Assembly (NCBI GenBank): GCA_029263095.1
Contig: JAJCYA010000073.1
Coordinates: 1 to 32,005, forward strand
Direction of reading: 5' to 3'
Source: Acidimicrobiia bacterium
GTDB taxonomy: Bacteria; Actinomycetota; Acidimicrobiia; Spongiisociales; UBA11373
DNA length: 32,005 nucleotides
Made by a program: the position numbers and the translations under genes. Of this stretch, positions 7,024 to 14,651 are shown in pieces; position 1 is the stretch's first letter; each line of letters opens with the position of its first letter. The notes beneath the pieces were generated by a model. The model was not told where the DNA came from and did no database searches. It saw only the letters and a list, made by a program, of their open reading frames with translations.

Positions 7024-8552
7024 CGGGCGTAATCCGTGGCCCGTAACTCGCGGATCACGATCACCTGAATCTGACCTGGGTATTGGAGATCATCCTCGAA
7101 TTGCCGTGAGATACGTCGAGCCAGGTCATGGGCGCCGAGGTCGTCGACCTCTCCGGGATCGACGACCACACGCACCTCCCTTCCGGCCTGCATCGCGAAT
7201 ACACGCTGCACACCGGGAAACGCCATTGCAATCTCTTCTAGGGACTCCAGACGCCGGACGTAGGATTCCACGGCCTCACGCCGCGCCCCGGGCCGGGCCG
7301 CCGAGACGGCATCGGCCGCTTGAACGATGACGGCAGTCAGCGTTCTGGGCTCAACCTCGTTGTGGTGTGCCTCAATGCCGTGCACCACCGCTGGATCCTC
7401 TCCAAACCTCCGAGCGATCTCGGCACCGACCAGGGCGTGTGAACCCCCAAGCTCGTGACTCACGGCCTTCCCGATGTCGTGGAGAAAGGCGGCTCGGCGC
7501 GCCTCTTCGGCGTCCGCGCCCAACTCGGCAGCGAGCATGTTCGCCACCTTCGCCGACTCGATGAGGTGGTGCAGTACGTTTTGCCCGTATGACATCCGGT
7601 ATTTGAGCCGCCCGAGCAGATTGACCAGCTCGGGGTGAAGCCGGCTCAAACCGACCTCGAGAATGGCCCACTCCCCAGCGTCGCGAACACTCTGATCGAC
7701 CTCAGCGAATGCCTTCTCGTAGGCGTTCTCGATACTCGCCGGATGGATACGTCCGTCCTCGATCAGACGTTCCAACGCTCTACGCGCCACCTCCCGTCGG
7801 ACCGGATCGAACGCCGAAACGGAGACCGCCTCGGGCGTATCGTCCACGATGATGTTCACACCTGTCGTCGCCTCGAAGGCACGGATGTTCCGGCCATCTC
7901 GACCGATGATTCGACCCTTCATGTCATCACTCGGCAGCGCAACTACCGATACCGTCGTTTCCGCGACGACCTTGGACGCGAGGCGCTGCACGGTCGAGGT
8001 GAGAATACGGCGCGCTCTGCGATCCGCTTCCTCTCGGGCCTTGAGCTCCATGTCGCGCATGAGCACCATTGCATCGCGGCGCGCTTCGTCCTCGACTCGC
8101 TGCATCAGCTCATCCTTGGCAGCGCGGGCGTCAACACCAGCGAGGGCCTCCAACTCGGCCCTCGCCTTCTCCTTCAGCTCGTCGGCTCCCCGACGAGCCT
8201 CCGTGATCTCACGCTCGCGCTCGACGAGGTGGGCCTCGCGCTGTGCAAGATTGGCCGCCCTCTGCTCGAGCGTGTTTTCGCGCTGATCGAGTCGATCCTG
8301 GGTGGCACCTATTTCCACACGGCGATGCTGGAGCGTGTCGTCCTCGCGCTCCCGGTAGGTATCGGCCAAAGCCCGTGCCTCGCCCTCCGACCGGTCGAGC
8401 AGTCCCTGGGCCTCAGCACGCGCCTCACGCAGCAACCCCTCGGCCGTCTTACCGGCGTGCCCCAGCGCATTGCGCTGTCGCCTGGCACCACCGACGAGCC
8501 CAATGACCAGGGCCGTGATCCCAACACCCGCTGCGACGAGAGCGGTGACCAT
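7020..8552 (-). CDS. rny: Ribonuclease Y
   Basis: Membrane-anchored endoribonuclease that starts mRNA decay. From ATG 8552 (AGGAG 8 nt upstream) the 510 residues give the family layout: an N-terminal membrane helix (VTALVAAGVGITALVIGLVG), a long charged coiled coil rich in Glu and Arg, a KH domain (IIGRDGRNIRAFEATTG, then VDDTPEAVSVS) and an HD phosphohydrolase domain with HHLIES and FLHDIGK (metal-binding His-Asp). An upstream ATG at 8627 with GGAAGG before it would add 25 polar residues before the membrane helix. I prefer the shorter form because RNase Y usually begins directly with the helix, but both are possible. It lies 146-221 bp downstream of recA, where recX is often found; no recX frame is visible. 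Confidence 0.95.
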   Translation of the reverse strand: MVTALVAAGVGITALVIGLVGGARRQRNALGHAGKTAEGLLREARAEAQGLLDRSEGEARALADTYREREDDTLQHRRVEIGATQDRLDQRENTLEQRAANLAQREAHLVEREREITEARRGADELKEKARAELEALAGVDARAAKDELMQRVEDEARRDAMVLMRDMELKAREEADRRARRILTSTVQRLASKVVAETTVSVVALPSDDMKGRIIGRDGRNIRAFEATTGVNIIVDDTPEAVSVSAFDPVRREVARRALERLIEDGRIHPASIENAYEKAFAEVDQSVRDAGEWAILEVGLSRLHPELVNLLGRLKYRMSYGQNVLHHLIESAKVANMLAAELGADAEEARRAAFLHDIGKAVSHELGGSHALVGAEIARRFGEDPAVVHGIEAHHNEVEPRTLTAVIVQAADAVSAARPGARREAVESYVRRLESLEEIAMAFPGVQRVFAMQAGREVRVVVDPGEVDDLGAHDLARRISRQFEDDLQYPGQIQVIVIRELRATDYAR

Positions 8553-8773
8553 CGGCAGTGCTCCTCTCGGCAAGCCCACAAACCACGAACGCGCCGGGCC
8601 ATTTGGCTCGACGCGCACATCGGCCATCGCGAGCCTTCCGCGATCTGGCCGACCACACCTTCACAGTGGGCTCGCTCAGTTGTTCCGACTTCGATCCGTA
8701 CGTTGATTGGTTTTAGTAGTTAGTGCGCGTGATGGGCATCGTACTGCGCCGCTCGACCTTCGTGCTGAGGACG

Positions 8774-9952
8774 TCAGTCGGCCTCGTCGAGACTCTCTAC
8801 CTTCTTGATCGACCCGGCACCCTTCGATTCACCCTTGGCGGCTCCTGTCTTGGAGGTCGCCGGCCGGTTTGTCTTGTCGCTCTTGGCGGTCGCCGTGGCC
8901 CCACCGGCTGTAGCACCGGTTCCTGCTACGTCGGTTGCCTCGGCAGGTTCATCTACCTCCTCAGCGTCTCCGGCCAATCCGACGATCTCGAGGACCTGCG
9001 CTTGTAGCTGCATGGCAACCTCAGGATTCTCCCGCAGGAACCGCTTGGCGTTCTCGCGTCCCTGCCCGAGTTGATCGTCCTCGTAGGTGTACCAGGCACC
9101 GCTCTTGCGGACGACGTCGTGTTCAACAGCCACGTCCAGCAAGCTCCCCTCGCGAGAGATACCTTCGCCGAACATGATGTCGAATTCGGCCAGCCGGAAG
9201 GGCGGCGCCACCTTGTTCTTGACGATTTTGGCTCGTACTCGATTCCCGATTGCCTCCTGACCATCCTTGATGGTCTCGATCCGCCGAACATCGATACGGG
9301 TGCTCGAATAGAACTTGAGAGCGCGCCCACCAGGAGTTACCTCCGGACTCCCGAACATCACCCCGATCTTCTCTCTGAGCTGGTTGATAAAGAGCGCTGT
9401 GGTATCCGATCGATTGATCGTTCCGGCCAGCTTGCGCAAGGCCTGTGACATCAGTCGCGCTTGGAGGCCCACGTGAGTGTCTCCCATTTCTCCTTCGATC
9501 TCAGCACGCGGTACCAACGCAGCCACTGAGTCGATCACAACCACGTCGAGCGCCCCGGATCGGATCAGCATGTCGGCGATCTCGAGGGCCTGCTCACCAG
9601 TGTCGGGTTGGGAAATGAGCAATTCGTCCACATCCACCCCCAACGCCTTTGCGTACACGGGATCGAGAGCATGCTCGGCATCGATGAAGGCTGCCACCCC
9701 GCCGTTGCGCTGCGCCTCGGCGACGATGTGCAAAGCGAGCGTGGTCTTACCGCTGCTCTCCGGTCCGAAGATCTCGACGATACGGCCCCGCGGCACCCCA
9801 CCAATGCCCAGCGCCAGGTCGAGTGACAGTGCACCCGTCGGGATCGCAGCGTGCTGCGCCACGTTGTCCGAACCGAGCTTCATGATCGCGCCCTTGCCGA
9901 ACTGGCGCTCGATCTGCGTCAACGCCATGTCGAGTGACTTGTCCTGCTCCAC
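8774..9952 (-). CDS. recA: Recombinase RecA
   Basis: DNA strand-exchange ATPase and co-protease for LexA. The GTG at 9952 has GGAAGGAG 5 nt upstream and gives the expected N-terminus ([18 protein letters not shown]); ATGs further upstream extend into the promoter region. The 392 residues include Walker A GPESSGKT (63-70), Walker B ([11 protein letters not shown]), DNA-binding loop 1 ([22 protein letters not shown]) region, and loop 2 after [14 protein letters not shown]. The C-terminal tail of about 55 residues is Ala/Thr/Lys-rich and ends acidic (ESLDEAD), as in many actinobacterial RecA proteins. No intein is present. An SOS box lies 121 bp upstream, so the gene is under LexA control. Confidence 0.98.
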   Translation of the reverse strand: MEQDKSLDMALTQIERQFGKGAIMKLGSDNVAQHAAIPTGALSLDLALGIGGVPRGRIVEIFGPESSGKTTLALHIVAEAQRNGGVAAFIDAEHALDPVYAKALGVDVDELLISQPDTGEQALEIADMLIRSGALDVVVIDSVAALVPRAEIEGEMGDTHVGLQARLMSQALRKLAGTINRSDTTALFINQLREKIGVMFGSPEVTPGGRALKFYSSTRIDVRRIETIKDGQEAIGNRVRAKIVKNKVAPPFRLAEFDIMFGEGISREGSLLDVAVEHDVVRKSGAWYTYEDDQLGQGRENAKRFLRENPEVAMQLQAQVLEIVGLAGDAEEVDEPAEATDVAGTGATAGGATATAKSDKTNRPATSKTGAAKGESKGAGSIKKVESLDEAD

Positions 9953-10072
9953 GGGTGCTCCTTCCGATGACCGGTAGTTGTTCTTCTCAAAGATATGGAC
10001 CGGCAGTGACACGATCGATACTTCGACGGGCGAATTACACGAATGGTATCTGTCCGGGTACCGCAACGATAG

Positions 10073-10088
10073 CCGAACACCTGTTCGA
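10073..10088. promoter_or_regulatory. SOS box upstream of recA
   Basis: CGAAC-ACCT-GTTCG (10074-10087) is a perfect LexA palindrome in the 146-bp gap between thpR and recA. It lies only 11 bp beyond the thpR stop, so recA has its own LexA-controlled promoter besides any read-through from cinA-thpR. Confidence 0.82.
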
Positions 10089-10098
10089 TGCCAAGAAG

Positions 10099-10644
10099 TC
10101 AGGCCAGTTCGAAAGACTCCAGCGTCTCATACCGCGCTCTGCCACCGTCGAGGTGACTCTCCATGAGCACGACACGGTCCACAGGCATCGCCACCTGGAC
10201 GGACGAAGCAGCATCGAGGAGCTCCGCTACGTTCTGCGGTGGCCGAATCCGGCTCAGTGTCAGGTGAGGCCGGAAGGGGCGATCCTCCTCGCCCAGCCCT
10301 GCATGAGTGATGGCCGACTCGACACGCGAGGCGAGAGCCGTCAGCTCGTCGGCCCCTTCCGCGAGACCTACCCACAGCACCGTCGCCTTCGTCGCCCGCG
10401 GGAAGGCGCCGAGCTTGCCCCAGCGGATCCGAAACCGATGCCCGAGATCCGACTCATCGAGTGTTTGTAACACACGGTCCACGGTCGGCTCATCCGTCTC
10501 ACCGATGAATCGAAGTGTCACATGCCAGTTGGGTGGCCTCGTGGGACGTCCCGGGAAGGTGATACCACCCACTCTCGCCGCGATCGCATGACGGGCTTCG
10601 TCGGTCAGAGCGACGGCGACAAACAGCCGTCTCAGCGCCACCAC
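10099..10644 (-). CDS. thpR: RNA 2',3'-cyclic phosphodiesterase (2H family)
   Basis: A member of the 2H phosphoesterase superfamily that opens 2',3'-cyclic phosphate ends of RNA (formerly called 2'-5' RNA ligase). Of 181 residues, the two catalytic HxT motifs are clear: His41-Val-Thr43 (NWHVTLRF) and His127-Leu-Thr129 (RPHLTLSR). The N-terminal RLFVAVAL strand is also typical. GTG 10644 is followed at once by a second GTG (10641); either could start, with GGGGGAG just before. The start lies inside cinA (overlap 13 nt), indicating translational coupling, and cinA-thpR-recA is a known actinobacterial order. No regulatory site is seen inside the pair. Confidence 0.92.
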   Translation of the reverse strand: MVALRRLFVAVALTDEARHAIAARVGGITFPGRPTRPPNWHVTLRFIGETDEPTVDRVLQTLDESDLGHRFRIRWGKLGAFPRATKATVLWVGLAEGADELTALASRVESAITHAGLGEEDRPFRPHLTLSRIRPPQNVAELLDAASSVQVAMPVDRVVLMESHLDGGRARYETLESFELA

Positions 10645-11879
10645 TCCCCCATTAGAGCGAGGCGAAGCAGATGCAACGCCGCCGTGGTGGCGTAGGTTCT
10701 GACGCGCTCCCGATCCCCCGGAAGGCGAAGAGTCCTCGCTCGGACCGATTCGGGCGTCCGGACCGCAATGATCATCGTCCCCACATCGCGCTCCTGCGGA
10801 TCCGGGCCCGCCGAGCCCGTCACGGCCAAGCAGACGTCCACGCCCAGCTTGGATGCACCTGCCTGCGCCATTGCGATCGCCATTTCCTCGCTGACGACGC
10901 CGCTTCCCTCAGCAATCGACTCCGAGACGCCCAGCAGCTCGCTCTTGAGGTCCGTGGCGTAGGCGACGATCGAACCACGGAACGTCGCCGAGGCGCCTGG
11001 AACTCCAGTCAATCGCGCCGCGACCAGACCGCCGGTGGCCGATTCGGCGGTCCCCAACGTCCAACCTCGCTCCGAAGCCATCCCGAGGACCATGGATTCC
11101 ACCGGTTCGGACCCCGAGGCAAAGACGAGGCCTCCGAGGCGAGCCCGTACCTCGCTCTCCATTGGAGCGATGAGATCCCTCGCGGCTTCGGCGGTTGCGG
11201 CCCGAGCGGTGAGACGCACCTTGATCTCGGCGGCGCTCGCCAGGAATGCCATTGTTGGATTCTCCGACAGCTCAAAGAGGTCTCCCAGCATCTCAGCGAT
11301 CCGACTCTCGGATTCGCCGTAGGTCCGCAGCACGGTGCTCTCAATCGCCGCTCCGGCTCCCTCGGATTCCGCGAGCAGGAAGGGGATGATGGACTTCTCG
11401 ACCATGGGGAGCATCTCCTGCGGTACGCCCGGTACCGCAAACACCCAGGTGTCATCTATCTGCAGCCGCAAACCGGGAGCGGTTCCCTTCGGGTTGTCGA
11501 TGAACTCGGCTCCTGCGGGATACTCGGCCTGTCGAAGGTTGGTGGTCGGCATCTCCCGTCCCCGCCCTGCCCACCAGTCTCCGAGGTGAACGGCGTACGC
11601 CTCCGAGAAGTCCATCTCGATCCCGGCCGCAGCACAGATCGACTCGCGGGTGATGTCGTCTTGAGTCGGGCCGATGCCGCCGGTGATGATCACTGCATCC
11701 GAGCGCTCCACAGCCCGGCGGATCGCAACGGCCACCCGCTCCAGGTTGTCGCCGACAACGGATTGGTGATAGTGATCGAGACCGGCGAGAGCCAACCTGG
11801 ATCCGATCTCAGCTGCGTTCGAATTGACTATCTGCCCGAGCAGGAGCTCGGTGCCGACGGCGATCATCTCGACCCTCAC
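10632..11879 (-). CDS. cinA: CinA-type protein: nucleotide pyrophosphatase / nicotinamide-nucleotide amidase
   Basis: The 415 residues comprise an N-terminal MoaB/MogA-like domain (AVGTELLLGQIVNSN near 7-21, TGGIGPTQDD near 66-75) and a C-terminal CinA amidase domain of the type that deamidates nicotinamide mononucleotide in pyridine-nucleotide recycling. The second domain has AESATGG, with the catalytic-type Ser kept but the often-present Cys replaced by Ala, followed by the conserved YATDLKSELLGV and AVTGSAGPD. GTG 11879 overlaps the rimO TGA as GTGA and gives the family N-terminus MRVEMIAVGTE. The gene lies between rimO and thpR; pgsA, often found between rimO and cinA in actinobacteria, is missing. 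Confidence 0.95.
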   Translation of the reverse strand: MRVEMIAVGTELLLGQIVNSNAAEIGSRLALAGLDHYHQSVVGDNLERVAVAIRRAVERSDAVIITGGIGPTQDDITRESICAAAGIEMDFSEAYAVHLGDWWAGRGREMPTTNLRQAEYPAGAEFIDNPKGTAPGLRLQIDDTWVFAVPGVPQEMLPMVEKSIIPFLLAESEGAGAAIESTVLRTYGESESRIAEMLGDLFELSENPTMAFLASAAEIKVRLTARAATAEAARDLIAPMESEVRARLGGLVFASGSEPVESMVLGMASERGWTLGTAESATGGLVAARLTGVPGASATFRGSIVAYATDLKSELLGVSESIAEGSGVVSEEMAIAMAQAGASKLGVDVCLAVTGSAGPDPQERDVGTMIIAVRTPESVRARTLRLPGDRERVRTYATTAALHLLRLALMGEWWR

Positions 11880-13189
11880 CTCACCACCTCCGCCACAAGC
11901 TCCTGGCCGTAGGCTCCCGTCACCTCGACGTCGAGCCAATCACCCCTCTCACCCTCATCGAGCAAGATCACTCCGTCGATCTCAGGGGCTTCGCGATGGG
12001 ACCTAGCCACCACCGAACCGTCCTCGATGGTGTCGACGACCACTTCCAGCCGATGTCCGATCTGCTCGGAGTTTCGTTGCGCGGTCACGCCGTCCTGGAG
12101 GGCCTGGAGCCGCCGTAGACGCTCCATGACGTCACCTTCCGGTACCCGACCCGGGAGATCGGCGGCAGGCGTGCCCTCCTCGGGCGAGAAGGGGAAGAAG
12201 CCAGCCCAATCGAGCTGCGCCGACTCGATGAACTCGACCAGCTCGTCGACATCGCCTTCGGTCTCCCCCGGAAAGCCAACAATGAACGACGACCTCATCG
12301 CAGCATGCTCGGCCGCAGTCCTGATCCTCGCGATGAGTTCGAGATGAGCTTCCCCGCTTCCTGCCCGCTTCATGGCGCGCAGCAGACTGGGAGACGAGTG
12401 CTGGAGGCTCAGATCGAAGTAGGGGGCCACCAGCGGATTGTCGGCCATCTCGGCTATCAACTGATCGCTGATCTCCCGCGGGTACAGGTAGAGCAGTCGG
12501 AGCCTCCGCAATCCATCGATGTCCGACAGAAACCGGAGCAGGTCGACGAGGCCGCCGGGTGCGTCGATATCCCTCCCGTACGACGCCAGGTCCTGGGCGA
12601 CGAGCACTATCTCGCCCACACCCTTATCCACCAGATCGACCACCTCGGACTGGATATTCACCGGTGGCCGCGAGCGTTGCTTGCCTCTGAACTGTGGGAT
12701 GGCGCAGAAGGAACAAATCTTGTCGCAACCCTCGGCGACCTTTACGTACGCAAAAGGGGTCGAGGGCGCGGGACGCCTGACCTCATAGAGGATGTCCATC
12801 GGACTCGAGGCGAGTCGGATCGGCTCCCACTGGGCCAAAGCATCGATTCGCCCGATGAGCTCTCCGTAGCGGTTGAGCCCCACAACATCATCCACTTCCG
12901 GCAGAGCTTGCGCCAGGTCCGACTCATAGCGTTGCGCCATACACCCGACGACCACAACCTTGGCGTCGTCACGCTTGCGCCCGGCTGCGTCGAGAACCGA
13001 CTCAATCGATTCGCGGCGCGCCGCCTCGATAAACGCGCAAGTGTTGATCATGACTACGTCCGCCTGATCGATTGCCGCCGCCTCCCGGTAGCCGGCTCCT
13101 GCCAGTTGCGCCGTGATCTTGTCGGAGTCGACCTGGTTCTTGGCGCAGCCGAGCGTCGTCAGCCACACGCTCGGAGCGTCGGTGGTCAT
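11876..13189 (-). CDS. rimO: Ribosomal protein uS12 methylthiotransferase RimO
   Basis: Radical-SAM methylthiotransferase that modifies an Asp of ribosomal protein S12. The 437 residues carry the N-terminal MTTase cysteines C15 (TLGCAKNQVDSDK), C51 (NTCAFIEAA) and C83 (VGCMAQRY), and the radical-SAM triad C155/C159/C162 (EGCDKICSFCAIPQFRGKQRSR region). A TRAM-like C-terminal domain follows. LGCAKNxVDSD and GKQRSR distinguish RimO from MiaB. It is the first gene of the rimO-cinA-thpR-recA-rny-miaB-miaA-dapF run. The ATG at 13189 is preceded by a purine-rich stretch (GAGAGGGGG read on the plus strand around 13202), which is not a Shine-Dalgarno on the coding strand, so the initiation signal is weak. 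Confidence 0.96.
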   Translation of the reverse strand: MTTDAPSVWLTTLGCAKNQVDSDKITAQLAGAGYREAAAIDQADVVMINTCAFIEAARRESIESVLDAAGRKRDDAKVVVVGCMAQRYESDLAQALPEVDDVVGLNRYGELIGRIDALAQWEPIRLASSPMDILYEVRRPAPSTPFAYVKVAEGCDKICSFCAIPQFRGKQRSRPPVNIQSEVVDLVDKGVGEIVLVAQDLASYGRDIDAPGGLVDLLRFLSDIDGLRRLRLLYLYPREISDQLIAEMADNPLVAPYFDLSLQHSSPSLLRAMKRAGSGEAHLELIARIRTAAEHAAMRSSFIVGFPGETEGDVDELVEFIESAQLDWAGFFPFSPEEGTPAADLPGRVPEGDVMERLRRLQALQDGVTAQRNSEQIGHRLEVVVDTIEDGSVVARSHREAPEIDGVILLDEGERGDWLDVEVTGAYGQELVAEVVR

Positions 13190-13358
13190 CGGGCGATTGT
13201 AGAGAGGGGGTAGCCGTTGGCCGGAGTTCCCAACGAGCCACCCAGCCAGTACACAGGTGAATCGTGTTCAGCGACGCCAACCCGCCCCGATGCGCCGGAC
13301 ACGGGCGATCCGGCCTACAAGGCTGGCGTAGTCCCGACCGGCGGGCTTGTATGGCGCC

Positions 13359-14138
13359 GTGATTCGCGCAGACCTACGCGTGGCCCTGGAAGCCGCCGAC
13401 GCCGCCGATGCGGTCACCCTCGACCGCTACCGCTCTCTCGCCGGGCTCCGAATCAAGACCAAGGCGGATCTGACTCCGGTAACCGAGGCAGACACGGCTA
13501 CCGAGCGCGCAATCCGTGGCGTACTCGACGCCGTTCGGCCGAACGACTCGATTCTGGGTGAGGAATACGGAGAGACCGGAGCGTCACAGCGGCGCTGGAT
13601 CATCGATCCGATCGACGCCACCATCAACTATGTGCGAGGGCTTCCGGTATGGGCCACTCTCATCGCCCTCGAGGATGCCGACGGTGTCGCAGTCGGCGTC
13701 GTCTCGGCCCCGGCCATCGGCCATCGTTGGTGGGCCGGGCGCCAATTGGGGGCATACCGCAACGGCGAACCGATGCAGGTCTCGACGATCACCTCAATTG
13801 AGAAGGCCACCTTGTCCTTCAACTCACTCGTAAGTCACGAGGAGCACGGTATCGGTGGTCAGGCCGCCGCTCTGAGTCGCAGATGTGCCCTCACCCGCGG
13901 CTTTGGGGACTTCCTCTCATTCATGTTCCTTGCCGACGGAGCGGTTGACATCGTCAGCGAGCCGATCGCCAAGGTGTGGGACCTCGCCCCACTCGACATC
14001 ATCGTGACCGAGGCCGGTGGGAACTTCACAGATATGGACGGCAAGCGCACCATTCGAGGAGGCAACGCCGTCGCGACGAACGGGCATCTCCACGATGAAG
14101 TGCTGGAACTCTTGGCGGCCGGCGATGAGTTCCTCTGA
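13359..14138 (+). CDS. hisN: Histidinol-phosphatase of the inositol monophosphatase family
   Basis: Mg-dependent phosphatase; the close resemblance I recall to actinobacterial HisN (M. tuberculosis Rv3137) suggests the penultimate step of histidine synthesis. With GTG 13359 the product has 259 residues. Family motifs: DLTPVTEAD (38-46), GEEYGE (67-72, metal-binding Glu), the metal site WIIDPIDAT (80-88), NYVRGLPVWA as in HisN, and the second metal motif VWDLAPLDIIVTEAGG near 209-224. The canonical DPIDGT is DPIDAT here. Neither GTG 13359 nor the upstream TTG 13347 has a clear ribosome-binding site, so the start is provisional. It stands alone on the plus strand, divergent from rimO across about 169 bp. 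Other substrates in this phosphatase family are possible. Confidence 0.87.
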   Translation: MIRADLRVALEAADAADAVTLDRYRSLAGLRIKTKADLTPVTEADTATERAIRGVLDAVRPNDSILGEEYGETGASQRRWIIDPIDATINYVRGLPVWATLIALEDADGVAVGVVSAPAIGHRWWAGRQLGAYRNGEPMQVSTITSIEKATLSFNSLVSHEEHGIGGQAAALSRRCALTRGFGDFLSFMFLADGAVDIVSEPIAKVWDLAPLDIIVTEAGGNFTDMDGKRTIRGGNAVATNGHLHDEVLELLAAGDEFL

Positions 14139-14146
14139 CCCGACCC

Positions 14147-14172
14147 GGGACTAGAGACCAGGGACTCGAGAC
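14147..14172. repeat. Short direct repeat between converging genes
   Basis: GGGACTAGAGAC (14147-14158) and GGGACTCGAGAC (14161-14172) form an almost perfect 12-bp tandem repeat with a 2-bp spacer. It fills most of the 37-bp gap between hisN and the coiled-coil gene. Function unknown. Confidence 0.6.
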
Positions 14173-14175
14173 TCG

Positions 14176-14556
14176 TCAAGACGTCCCGAGGTCGAATTGC
14201 CTGAGCTTCGCTTTGAGTTCACGGATCCGTTGCTCCAATTCGTCGCGCCCGGCTGCCTCGTCGATATGTCGATTGATGCGCATCGCATCAGAAGTAAACC
14301 CGAAGTTCCCCGCCGCGAGATCTCCCGCCTGCTTGACGATGTCGATCCGTTGCTTTTGGAGTCGATCCCACGCCCTCACCAGTCGATCAAGCTGCTCCTC
14401 GATCTCCGCCGGCGAAGCCGGAGCCGCTCGACGTGCTTCGAGCCGCAACTCGTCGCGTCGGTCGAGAAGATCTACTCGCTCGCTGGCATCAATCGCTTCC
14501 TGGAGCCGGGTCCGGATCGACGAAAGCTCCTCCAGAATCCTATCGAGATTGCTCAC
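14176..14556 (-). CDS. Small coiled-coil protein of unknown function
   Basis: I do not recognise a family. From GTG 14556 the product has 126 residues and starts SNLDRILEELSSIRTRL; an upstream TTG at 14595 would add 13 residues. It is highly charged and almost wholly helical, with heptad-like stretches at about 1-45 (two helices), 50-78 (EIEEQLDRLVRAWDRLQKQR) and 104-120 (RDELEQRIRELKAKLRQF). There is no cysteine, signal peptide or membrane segment. It lies 95 bp beyond the ftsK stop in the same direction and may be co-transcribed with it. A structural or DNA/division-associated role is a guess from position only. The start lacks a strong ribosome-binding site. Confidence 0.65.
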   Translation of the reverse strand: MSNLDRILEELSSIRTRLQEAIDASERVDLLDRRDELRLEARRAAPASPAEIEEQLDRLVRAWDRLQKQRIDIVKQAGDLAAGNFGFTSDAMRINRHIDEAAGRDELEQRIRELKAKLRQFDLGTS

Positions 14557-14651
14557 GATCCGACCAAAACCAAGGTTCGGCGACGTCCGCCGCAATCAGG
14601 AACGCGAATCAGATCCATGTGATGGCGAGGCTACTCAGACTGACGACCCTC

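Noticed and set aside
7635-8723. 362-codon plus-strand frame
   Set aside because: Antisense to the coiled coil and HD domain of RNase Y; no family features.
9953-10066. N-terminal extension of RecA to ATG 10066
   Set aside because: It would cover the promoter region and add residues unlike any RecA. GTG 9952 has a strong ribosome-binding site and the right N-terminus.
10671-11912. 413-codon open frame on the plus strand
   Set aside because: Lies wholly antisense to cinA, whose domains and motifs are clear. Its composition (runs of Arg, His, Pro) is that of a GC-rich shadow frame.
5641-13189. miaB and rimO as a recent tandem duplication
   Set aside because: Both are radical-SAM methylthiotransferases, but each has its own subgroup motifs and they are ancient paralogues separated by five genes.
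12305-13213. 302-codon plus-strand frame
   Set aside because: Antisense to rimO, which has all its cluster cysteines.
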